DNA of 21,177 bases from Bacillota bacterium. Its GTDB lineage: Bacteria; Bacillota; Clostridia; Oscillospirales; Ruminococcaceae. This document shows, piece by piece, positions 1 through 6,769 of the stretch. Position 1 is the first letter of the stretch. Each line of letters opens with the position of its first letter. The notes under the pieces were generated by a model. That model had not been told where the DNA came from. It did not search any database and saw only the letters and a program-made list of their open reading frames with translations. The position numbers and the translations under genes are program-made. The stretch lies in NCBI GenBank assembly GCA_023458875.1, contig JAEWXO010000022.1, positions 1 to 21,177 of the forward strand. Reading direction: 5' to 3'.

Positions 1-96
1 TAAAAGAACAGCACTTCTATTAGTGGAATACACAAGATATTATCAACGTCTTAAATGGGAAAACTAAAATTTCTGTTGAAAACTCAGAAATTTTCA

Positions 97-120
97 TTCA
101 GGACTTTTCAAAGTCCTGAA
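97..120. repeat. Perfect 11-bp inverted repeat at the DUF2461 break point
   Basis: TTCAGGACTTT and AAAGTCCTGAA are separated by two bases. The palindrome lies exactly where the DUF2461 remnant loses its family resemblance. It has no T-tract, so it is not an obvious terminator. It may be a palindromic insertion or deletion scar. Confidence 0.6.
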
Positions 121-355
121 CAGTTACTCCACTTTTAGAAAACCTTGCATCTCGGTACAGCCTTGAGAAACGTTTAGGATTGCAAATAATTTCGCTGTCA
201 ATCTCATTAATTGTAGGCTGAAGTGATGTTATAAATTCTGAAAAAGGTTAAGCTACATATTTCTTGTAATCTTCTTTATGCTCCTGATACCAAGCCTTAC
301 TGTAATTCAGGCGGTTTTCGATTAAAAATTCTATTGTTTTTTTAGAAAACGGCAT
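98..355 (-). pseudogene. DUF2461 family protein, broken remnant
   Basis: Reading the minus strand from an ATG at 355, preceded by a good GGAGGA site, gives a protein beginning MPFSKKTIEFLIENRLNYSK. It continues with WYQEHKEDYKKYVA, a TAA at codon 36 (248-250), then in the same frame PFSEFITSLQP, NPKRFSRLYRDARFSK and a stop at 98-100. The order FLIEN, WY.EHK.DY, P.RFSR.YRD.RFSK matches the N-terminal third of DUF2461 (TIGR02453) proteins, which are normally over 200 residues. The gene therefore has an in-frame nonsense codon and lacks everything after RFSK, where a short palindrome and unrelated sequence begin. The family's function is not established. The ribosome site is intact, so decay looks recent. 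A suppressed or reinitiated product is possible but would still be truncated. Confidence 0.7.
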
Positions 356-501
356 ATAAATCCTCCAAATTAGGTTGAAACTATACAGGTGTATTCACGT
401 ATTCAAATTGTTGTTAAATGATATTTTTAGTAGCAAATATTTGGTTCTAGATATAAGCATAATGTGTAATCAAGATACTTATTTATTAAAATATATCTTA
501 A

Positions 502-2910
502 TTATTGATACATCCTATCTTTAACGTTAAATGACTGTCCAATTAAATTATACTTAAGAAACTTGTATAAAATATAATTTTCTTTGTCTGTTTCATGCGT
601 TGATAGAATTATTTGCTTATCTTTAAAATCGTTTCTTAATACCTCAATGAAAGATGAAATATTAATATCATCCATAGTTTGTACGGGATCATCGATAAGA
701 ATAAAACTTATATCATCAGTTTCTTTAAAAATGTATCTTTTATTCATCGCAAAGAGAAACGAAAGAACAAATGCAGATAACTGACCAGAACTGAAAGTAT
801 TCAATATGTCATGTTTAGCATCTCCATTTGAAACAAAGCGCATTTCATCCTTATTAATAAAAACGCCCAGTCCATTTTGATAATCTTGTAGAATTTTACC
901 TGTGTAAATCAATAGTGGAACTCTCAACTTATCTAAAATTTTGTTTTTATAGTTTTCGATAGAATTTTGATAACTATCCCTTAATATGTCAAAATTATTT
1001 CGTGCAAATTCCATTTTATTATGCTTTTGTAGCAAGGTAAAAATTTCTTCTTTTAACGCTGAAATTTCACTGTTTTGTAGACAGGAAAACTTGTAACCTA
1101 TAAATTTTTTCTTATTTGCAACGAAAGTATCATTCCATAAATGCACTTGCTCTATTTCAAACAGGTATTCATTATTATTAAAGAGTAGTTCGAAATTATG
1201 CTTTTTTAAATCAAAAGTAAATTCATTCGAAGTGTATTTTTCAGTTTTAGTATTTAATATTGTTCTGATTTCTGCAATTTGATTTTCGTAGCTAAAGTTA
1301 ATCCAAGATTTTTCTTGTAAAATATATTTACTTATATCTAAAACATCTTTTTTGAGTTGCTCTGTTTTTAAGAATTTCTCATTATTTGTAATTTCTAATT
1401 GGATTCTTCGTACTGCATCAGAGTCTATACCTTCCAATGTATTTTTTATAACTTTCGTATCTTTTGAAAGCAGTTCAATTATTTTGTTTTTACATTGGGT
1501 GATTAATGCTAAATTTTCGCTTTGTGAGCCATTAAGTTTTTCTGTTAAGGCACTGTATGCGGCTTCTAACAGTGAATTATTACTATATTCAAATCCGCAA
1601 TACGGACAGTTGACATTATCTTTATTTGAAGCATCTAATTCATGTAATTTCAACCGAGCTGTAATTATTTCATTAATTGTTTTTTGATTTGCATTTATTG
1701 TCTTTGTCAGCTCATTGATATGACAGATTAATCCATCAATTTCATCAATATTAAAAAGAAGTTGTTGTTCAAAAAGTTCTTTTAATTTTTCTAATTGTTT
1801 CTTTTGATAATGCTTTACATCAAATTCTTTTGTGAAAAAATCACTATTTTTGAAAATCTCAATCAGTTTTTTATTATAATCAATTTCTCTTTGAATTGCT
1901 ATAATGTCTATTTCGTCTGCATTAATTTTGTTAAAATACTTGATAAAATTTTTAATTGCTTCACTATTATTTATGAGAGATTCAATTTTACAGTTTGATA
2001 AATATTTTTTATAGTCCTGAATATTTTTGTTAATGCAAACCAAGCTATCGATTTCGTTATAAAAGTTTTCAATGTCTTTTTGCGTTTTATTTGAAAAATT
2101 AATATCTTCTAAATCCCATGTTTTAATTTCTTGATTATCCGGATACTTCAGCAACTTAGCATATTCTACTTTTTCAAGATTTTCTGTATTTGATTCATTT
2201 TTGCTTTTTAGTAATTTTAATTTACTATTTAATTCCGTTCTAATTTTAGAAATTTCATCGTTTATAATAACGCCAGATTTGATTTTTGAGCCACCAATTA
2301 ACTGTTTACCTATTTTTTCTTTATGTTGTTCAACATCTTCTAATTGTAACAATCCATTCATGCTATCTTTTCGATTATTAATGGAATTTTTCAAAAAATG
2401 AACTGATTCAGCTTGTGAAACATAATAATAAACATTAAAATGTTCCTTAATATATTTTACACATTCGAACGAATCTAAATTTTCATGCCATAAATCAACG
2501 GTTTTCAAAAACAAATCAAATTGATCTGTATCTAAATCACCTTCAACATAAGTGAATGTTAAAGAAGAGCTGATTGTCAACTTGGTTATGTTGCTAATTT
2601 TAGCGACTATTGTTATTTTATTATAAGCTTCATTAACTAAAGTCAATACTAAATAACCTAATTTTTCTGCATTGTTTAATAATATATTACTCCCTAAGTT
2701 TGTTCGTTGATCTTCAATCTCAATTTTTAATCTTGTAATTTTATTTGTGAAAATCAATTCTATTGCATCGAAAAATGTTGTTTTTCCAAATCCATTGGGT
2801 CCTGATAATATTGTTGGATTAGCATTATAATTAAAACGAAATTCATAAAATTTCTTATCATCAAAGCACTTGAAATTTTTAAGTTTTAAACACTCAATTT
2901 TAAAACTCAT
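502..2910 (-). CDS. ABC-type ATPase of an ABC three-component (ABC-3C) conflict system
   Basis: This 802-residue protein has the layout of Rad50/RecF/SMC-like ABC ATPases. An N-terminal strand segment leads into a Walker A motif, GPNGFGKTT (about 37-45). A long charged, probably coiled-coil middle carries NCPYCG near residues 430-435, like the zinc hook CxxC of Rad50. The C-terminal half holds an FSSGQ signature (about 705), Walker B ILIDDPVQTMD (about 740) and an STHE switch histidine (about 770). All ATPase motifs are intact. The start ATG overlaps the stop of the upstream small gene by 4 bases (ATGA), so the two are translationally coupled. It is the last gene of a three-gene operon whose first product is nuclease-like. 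By analogy with ABC-3C systems it is probably the DNA-sensing motor that controls the effector. A solitary SbcC-like repair protein is less likely given the partners. Confidence 0.82.
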   Translation of the reverse strand: MSFKIECLKLKNFKCFDDKKFYEFRFNYNANPTILSGPNGFGKTTFFDAIELIFTNKITRLKIEIEDQRTNLGSNILLNNAEKLGYLVLTLVNEAYNKITIVAKISNITKLTISSSLTFTYVEGDLDTDQFDLFLKTVDLWHENLDSFECVKYIKEHFNVYYYVSQAESVHFLKNSINNRKDSMNGLLQLEDVEQHKEKIGKQLIGGSKIKSGVIINDEISKIRTELNSKLKLLKSKNESNTENLEKVEYAKLLKYPDNQEIKTWDLEDINFSNKTQKDIENFYNEIDSLVCINKNIQDYKKYLSNCKIESLINNSEAIKNFIKYFNKINADEIDIIAIQREIDYNKKLIEIFKNSDFFTKEFDVKHYQKKQLEKLKELFEQQLLFNIDEIDGLICHINELTKTINANQKTINEIITARLKLHELDASNKDNVNCPYCGFEYSNNSLLEAAYSALTEKLNGSQSENLALITQCKNKIIELLSKDTKVIKNTLEGIDSDAVRRIQLEITNNEKFLKTEQLKKDVLDISKYILQEKSWINFSYENQIAEIRTILNTKTEKYTSNEFTFDLKKHNFELLFNNNEYLFEIEQVHLWNDTFVANKKKFIGYKFSCLQNSEISALKEEIFTLLQKHNKMEFARNNFDILRDSYQNSIENYKNKILDKLRVPLLIYTGKILQDYQNGLGVFINKDEMRFVSNGDAKHDILNTFSSGQLSAFVLSFLFAMNKRYIFKETDDISFILIDDPVQTMDDINISSFIEVLRNDFKDKQIILSTHETDKENYILYKFLKYNLIGQSFNVKDRMYQ

Positions 2911-3704
2911 AGTTTTACCCCTTTCAATTCTTTTACAAGCAGCTTTTCTAATTCATCAGAAGTTAAAGTGACTTCGTCTACAATATTATAAATTTTATCA
3001 ATTGATAATTCATCTTCGAAAAGCAACTCATGGAAAGGTTTAACTTCATGACTTAGATTACTCTCAATAGTTTTCATTATTGGTTCAGGTGCTGATTCTG
3101 CGTTGAAATCATATTGTAAAAACGGCAGTTTAGAAAACATTCTTACAACTAAACCATAATTATTATCTAAATTGTTCTGTTCAAGTAAGTTGAAGTAGTC
3201 GTCTTTATTATCAACCATATCGTTCAAAGCACTTACAACCGTCTTTTCAGGGAATTGACTTAGTGATAAGTTAAGATTACATATTTGATCTCCTGTGTAC
3301 GGAAGAACATATCGCTTAAAATAATTTGGGGATTCTTCAATAGAATAAACCAAATTTCTGTAGTTGTTTATTCTTGATATATCATTAAATAACATCAAAT
3401 AAATCGCTGATGTATTCTTATCGAGTTGACTTGCTTCCTGTGTATCATCGAATAAGTTTTTAATTTCTTCTTTAAGTGATGTGTTCGCACTTTCGGCCTT
3501 AGCATATATACGTTCCAGTCTATCCATCGACTGCTTTACAAGTTTTTCATTAGACTCAATTTCACGACAGTCAATAGAGTATATTATGAAATAATTCGCA
3601 ATTGAGGTATCATTCTTCTTAAAAAAATGAACGTTTTGAACTTCTGGAATCTGTAATTCAACATAACCATAATGCTCAAATATATTATTAATTATTTTAT
3701 ACAT
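2907..3704 (-). CDS. ABC-3C middle component, small partner protein
   Basis: This 265-residue soluble protein has no catalytic motif that I can recognise. Its N-terminus is hydrophobic and aromatic-rich (NNIFEHYGYVELQIPEVQNV) and the C-terminal part is acidic, ending FEDELSIDKIYNIVDEVT and a LKGVKL tail. Its size and its position between the nuclease-like gene and the ATPase gene match the middle-component proteins of ABC-3C systems. These are thought to link the ATPase to the effector. Its start overlaps the upstream stop by 8 bases and its stop overlaps the ATPase start by 4 bases, so all three genes should be made in fixed ratio. The assignment rests on context and size more than on sequence motifs. 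It could be another adaptor family. Confidence 0.62.
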   Translation of the reverse strand: MYKIINNIFEHYGYVELQIPEVQNVHFFKKNDTSIANYFIIYSIDCREIESNEKLVKQSMDRLERIYAKAESANTSLKEEIKNLFDDTQEASQLDKNTSAIYLMLFNDISRINNYRNLVYSIEESPNYFKRYVLPYTGDQICNLNLSLSQFPEKTVVSALNDMVDNKDDYFNLLEQNNLDNNYGLVVRMFSKLPFLQYDFNAESAPEPIMKTIESNLSHEVKPFHELLFEDELSIDKIYNIVDEVTLTSDELEKLLVKELKGVKL

Positions 3705-5280
3705 TGTTGCACAACTCCTCTTCAGCCTTGTCTTTACTGATAATTCTCATAATTTTAGATTTTGTAAAATTGATTTTTTGACGTTCAAAAGAATCAGTAG
3801 ATATTTCGCTAATATCCTTAAATTCATTTTCTCCTATAACATTAAATCCTATTTGGTTATATCTAAATTTATTCTCATTTAACCTGTCAGTTATTAATAC
3901 ATCACTTTCATAAATTAAAAATTTGTCCACATTAAAGATTTCGCTTTCTTTTTGGATTTGTTCTAGAAAATCATCAAAATATTCATTTTCATCTAATGTT
4001 AGTCGGTAAAATTTGTCCGATTTTTCAGCTAAAAATACATTATTGTTGAAATATTTAAGAGTATCAATTTTTTTAATTAATACAAATAACAAATTTCTTA
4101 TCAATTGGCTTTGAGGTATATTATTTTTAGGAGTTCTCAGTAAAAGTTTGTATAGCAGATCTTTAATTTTTTCATAATCAAGGCATTCAATTAATCTGAT
4201 TTGTGAATAAAGATTGCAACTATTATTATCTGAGCAAGAATTACAATTTTCACTTGAACATAATGATCTTCTGGTGTTTGGATAATTATTAAATTCATCT
4301 ATTATGAGTTTGAAAAGCTCATAATATTGATATTCAACAGTGTTACTGTTTTCTTTATGGTTAAAAATAATTATTTCATACATTGTCTTAAATGCAATTA
4401 TACAACTATTTTTGTCTTGTTTTGTATTCGCAAGTCTTATGGACTCCTTCATTTTTAACAGCATTTGATCATATACAAATCTAAAATACAAATCATTATA
4501 ATAGATTTGTCCGCCAGGATTAACTACTTTTAGCATTTCACCAATTATTGAACATGTACTTTTTATGACACTATTTGAATCAATAAATTTGTCATTAAAT
4601 TCTTCAAAGTAGTCAAAATCACTTTTACCAGCTAACTTACTTTTATACGTGCTAAGTTCCATTTTTACTTGACTGATACAATCTTTGACATTTGTTTTTG
4701 ATTTATTGCCCTTACAGACATAATTTAAAATTTTATAGTGACTTCCTTTTTCAGTGTTATATGTTATTTTGTTTATTAATATATATTTCGATGCTAAAGA
4801 TTTATATTCGGAACTGTTCTTGGGTATTTTTTTCTTTTTTTTTGTTTCTTTCATAGTAACAATTGCAGCAAATTCTTCTTTTGTGATTACTTCTTTTTCA
4901 AATTCGATAAATAAATTATCAATTGTATTTAAAGTTGTTTCAATAAATCCTACTGGTAGTTTTACACTTGGATTTATATGATAATATCCTTTTGTTGCAT
5001 TATATTGTAACAGTGATATTATGAAGCTAAACATATCATTGGATTCTATTGTAAAATTACCTTCCTTAACTTGATGCATACTTAAATAGCAATTATCTTT
5101 AATTATTGAAAAGTCTTCTGCACCTTCTATTGAAAGAATATATGAATTGATGCTATTAATATTCCCACTTCTAACTAAATCCCAAATACTACTTACAGTT
5201 ATATAAAGTGCAATATGCCCTTGATATTCAAAACCTTCCCATGAAGGGATTGCGCTAAACGGCGATATTATCAATTTCAT
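3697..5280 (-). CDS. Putative nuclease effector of the ABC-3C operon
   Basis: A 527-residue protein starting MKLIISPFSAIPSWEGFEYQ. I chose the ATG at 5280, after TTTGGAGGAA, because the longer reading frame runs through hydrophobic low-complexity sequence into the cupin gene. The N-terminal domain has the pattern WEGFEYQGHIALY (14-26), then SIEGAEDFSII (50-60) and HQVK (69-72). This E..ED plus QxK arrangement after a Q-containing helix is typical of PD-(D/E)XK nucleases of the DUF4297/Cap4 type. A cysteine cluster lies near residues 340-354 (C-x4-C-x2-C-x5-C within SSENCNSCSDNNSCNL) and may bind zinc. The rest is helical and AT-rich in codon use. It is the first gene of the operon and probably the DNA-cutting effector. 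The nuclease call rests on a short motif. Confidence 0.65.
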   Translation of the reverse strand: MKLIISPFSAIPSWEGFEYQGHIALYITVSSIWDLVRSGNINSINSYILSIEGAEDFSIIKDNCYLSMHQVKEGNFTIESNDMFSFIISLLQYNATKGYYHINPSVKLPVGFIETTLNTIDNLFIEFEKEVITKEEFAAIVTMKETKKKKKIPKNSSEYKSLASKYILINKITYNTEKGSHYKILNYVCKGNKSKTNVKDCISQVKMELSTYKSKLAGKSDFDYFEEFNDKFIDSNSVIKSTCSIIGEMLKVVNPGGQIYYNDLYFRFVYDQMLLKMKESIRLANTKQDKNSCIIAFKTMYEIIIFNHKENSNTVEYQYYELFKLIIDEFNNYPNTRRSLCSSENCNSCSDNNSCNLYSQIRLIECLDYEKIKDLLYKLLLRTPKNNIPQSQLIRNLLFVLIKKIDTLKYFNNNVFLAEKSDKFYRLTLDENEYFDDFLEQIQKESEIFNVDKFLIYESDVLITDRLNENKFRYNQIGFNVIGENEFKDISEISTDSFERQKINFTKSKIMRIISKDKAEEELCNNV

Positions 5281-5305
5281 TTCCTCCAAACAAAATATGT
5301 AAATA

Positions 5306-5334
5306 TTAATAAATAAGTTTCCTATTATTGCCAA
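5306..5334 (-). promoter_or_regulatory. Possible weak promoter for the ABC-3C operon
   Basis: Read on the minus strand, TTGGCA is followed after 17 bases by TATTAA, some 25 bases before the effector start. The -10 matches only 4 of 6 consensus bases. No terminator is visible between the cupin and the effector gene, so readthrough from the cupin promoter is also possible. Confidence 0.3.
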
Positions 5335-5350
5335 TATAAGTATTAAACCC

Positions 5351-5659
5351 TCAAAAATAAAACACACAAAGCCAAACACACGGCGGTTCAATACTTGTAA
5401 AATCAACCCTATGCTTTTTATGCGCAGGAATCAAGACAGTATCACCTGATTTGAGGTTAATGCTCACATCCTCATACGATATAACTGCTTCACCTTGAAG
5501 TAAAGTAACAAATTCATTCTCATCCTGATCGTACCAAAACCCGTCAGGAGAAGTTTGTCCGGATGAAACAATTCGTTCTATCCTGACATTCTTACTCTCA
5601 GCTAATACTGTAGTCAACTCTTCCGAGTTTGGAATTTTTTCTATATTAAATAAATTCAT
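5351..5659 (-). CDS. Small cupin-fold protein
   Basis: This 102-residue single-domain cupin has the family pattern SPDGFWYDQDENEFVTLLQG, then AVISYEDVSINLKSGDTVLI and PAHKKHRVDF. The last part supplies the second cupin motif with its histidine. The EF and H positions could bind a metal, but the first motif lacks the usual HxH pair, so binding is uncertain. The ATG at 5659 is preceded by GAGGATTAT. A strong promoter lies about 70 bases upstream. Substrate and pathway cannot be told from sequence; such proteins often bind sugars or small metabolites or sit beside regulators. It ends about 70 bases before the ABC-3C effector start and may be co-transcribed with it. Confidence 0.8.
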   Translation of the reverse strand: MNLFNIEKIPNSEELTTVLAESKNVRIERIVSSGQTSPDGFWYDQDENEFVTLLQGEAVISYEDVSINLKSGDTVLIPAHKKHRVDFTSIEPPCVWLCVFYF

Positions 5660-5730
5660 ATAATCCTCATAATTGTGTAGGATAGAAAATTTATTCTATC
5701 CACTACCTTTTTAACAAATAATTATTTTAT

Positions 5731-5759
5731 ATTATACCATATTTCTACATAAAGTGCAA
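5731..5759 (-). promoter_or_regulatory. Sigma-A promoter of the cupin gene
   Basis: On the minus strand, TTGCAC (5754-5759) is followed by a 17-base spacer with TATGG at its end and then TATAAT (5731-5736). Transcription should start near 5724. The leader then carries the inverted repeat GGATAGAA/TTCTATCC (5680-5701), which may be an operator or a leader hairpin. Confidence 0.8.
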
Positions 5760-5809
5760 CCATTTTAACAATTTTCATTATATATTTAAGCTTAAATTTT
5801 CATACCTAT

Positions 5810-6467
5810 AATCGAGTAGGAGGGAAAATTAAATAATTCCCCCGACCTCTCACACCACCGTGCATACGGTTCCGTACACGGCGGTTCCTTAGTTTTCACG
5901 AACTTTCACAAATTCGTGATGGTAGTGTTGTTTTCAGTTATCTTACAATCACTAAGCACTCCTACATATTCTTTCTTTTCTGAAGATACCTTTTGTAGGT
6001 AGTCTGTATTCAGTTTTCTGCTATTATTGTTTTTGCCAGTAACTTTCATTTACTACTATCCTCCTAAAGTTCAGCCCTTCACAGATAGTCTTACGACCAC
6101 CTCCTACTATGGCTTCTGCTGACTTCTCATAGTTCGTTGTTACTACAGATACTACATTTTTTTGTTAAGTTAATGTTTTAATATCCATCTATGAGACCTC
6201 CCCAGGTAAGAACACACTCTTCCACTTCATATATCTGCCACATTTACATTAGTTAATTCCGAGTAGTTATTGGACTTCAACTTGTTTGGCAGTCTTATCC
6301 TTAACTAATGCCTGATGTGATTTCTATTCGTCAGACCGAAGTTTTGCCTACACCTTCCTTCAGATTTCGCCTCACGACGAACACCCTTGGTGTTCAGCTA
6401 TATCTTTCCCACTACTAGGGAAGATTAGGGACTTTAACCCTTTAGAGTGTGCCCATGCTGGGCACAC
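5810..6467 (-). ncRNA. ORF-less group II intron (terminator-associated, probably IIC-like)
   Basis: On the minus strand this starts GTGTGCCCAGCATGGGCACA directly after a terminator U-tract and ends CCTACTCGAT near 5810-5811. Domain I-like sequence includes AAAGGGTTAAAGTCCC and GCCAAACAAGTTGAAGTCC, both familiar from clostridial group II introns. Domain V is the hairpin at 5854-5885 (CCGCCGTG paired with CACGGTGG and a short capped loop). Domain VI is at 5814-5851, where GAGAGG pairs with CCT-A-CTC and leaves the branch-point A bulged at 5817. Domain IV holds only a stub of the intron-encoded protein. The ribozyme core looks complete, so it could splice or move if a maturase acts in trans. Insertion just 3' of a terminator stem is the known habit of group IIC introns. 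Boundaries are good to a base or two. Confidence 0.85.
5906..6049 (-). pseudogene. 5' stub of the group II intron reverse transcriptase/maturase
   Basis: The ATG at 6049, preceded by AGGAGG, opens a 47-codon frame MKVTGKNNNSRKLNTDYLQK, then VSSEKKEYVGV and SDCKITENNTTITN, ending at TGA 5906-5908. This is the usual N-terminal leader of clostridial group II intron proteins. The reverse transcriptase, maturase and endonuclease domains are absent. Immediately after the stop the sequence resumes with domain V, so one internal deletion removed over 1 kb of ORF. The imperfect hairpin CACGAA/TTCGTG at the junction may mark the deletion. No functional product is expected. Confidence 0.7.
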
Positions 6468-6468
6468 C

Positions 6469-6511
6469 AAAAAAAACAGTGATATCGTGAAAAGTCCACA
6501 ATATCACTGTT
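6469..6511 (-). terminator. Intrinsic terminator of the ArdC-like operon and intron target
   Basis: On the minus strand a 15-bp stem (AACAGTGATATTGTG with CACGATATCACTGTT, one U-G pair) and a 7-base loop are followed by eight T residues (6469-6476). It begins 8 bases after the stop of the upstream gene. The group II intron starts within two bases of the T-tract. Confidence 0.92.
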
Positions 6512-6518
6512 TTCCTAA

Positions 6519-6755
6519 TTACCTGTCATTTTCATCTTCCAGCCTGCCAATCGCATTAATTTCATAAGCATAATCAAGCCTTTCGTTTATAAGCTTGTCA
6601 CCAAGCGTAACTACACTTCTGAACATATCCGAACGTACTGGAAGAACCATTTTAATTTCTTCAAGCACCTCAATTGTTTGTGCTTTATCCCTGCATCCTA
6701 ATGACTGCAAAAGCGTTCTTTCTTCATGTGTAAGCACACTGTTCATAGTAAACAT
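6519..6755 (-). CDS. Small conserved element-encoded protein
   Basis: A 78-residue acidic protein with no domain I can name. It begins MFTMNSVLTHEERTLLQSLG and continues through LEEIKMVLPVRSDMFRSVV, apparently all helical. It resembles short accessory proteins carried by Tn1549-like conjugative elements. I chose the ATG at 6755 because GGAGG lies 9 bases before it. The earlier ATG at 6773 overlaps the upstream stop but has no ribosome site and includes the GGAGG in its own codons. It is the last gene before the terminator and is probably co-transcribed with the large ArdC-like gene. Its role is unknown. Confidence 0.7.
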   Translation of the reverse strand: MFTMNSVLTHEERTLLQSLGCRDKAQTIEVLEEIKMVLPVRSDMFRSVVTLGDKLINERLDYAYEINAIGRLEDENDR

Positions 6756-6769
6756 ATATAATACCTCCG

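Noticed and set aside
2..67. Possible C-terminal end of a plus-strand gene (RTALLLVEYTRYYQRLKWEN)
   Set aside because: Only 21 codons are in the window and no family is clear, so it cannot be supported as a gene.
5281..5406. Upstream extension of the effector frame by 42 codons
   Set aside because: It is hydrophobic low-complexity sequence overlapping the cupin gene; the ATG at 5280 has its own GGAGG and starts at the conserved domain.
5680..5701. GGATAGAA/TTCTATCC hairpin as a terminator
   Set aside because: It lies between the cupin promoter and its gene and has no T-tract on the minus strand; an operator or leader hairpin is more likely.
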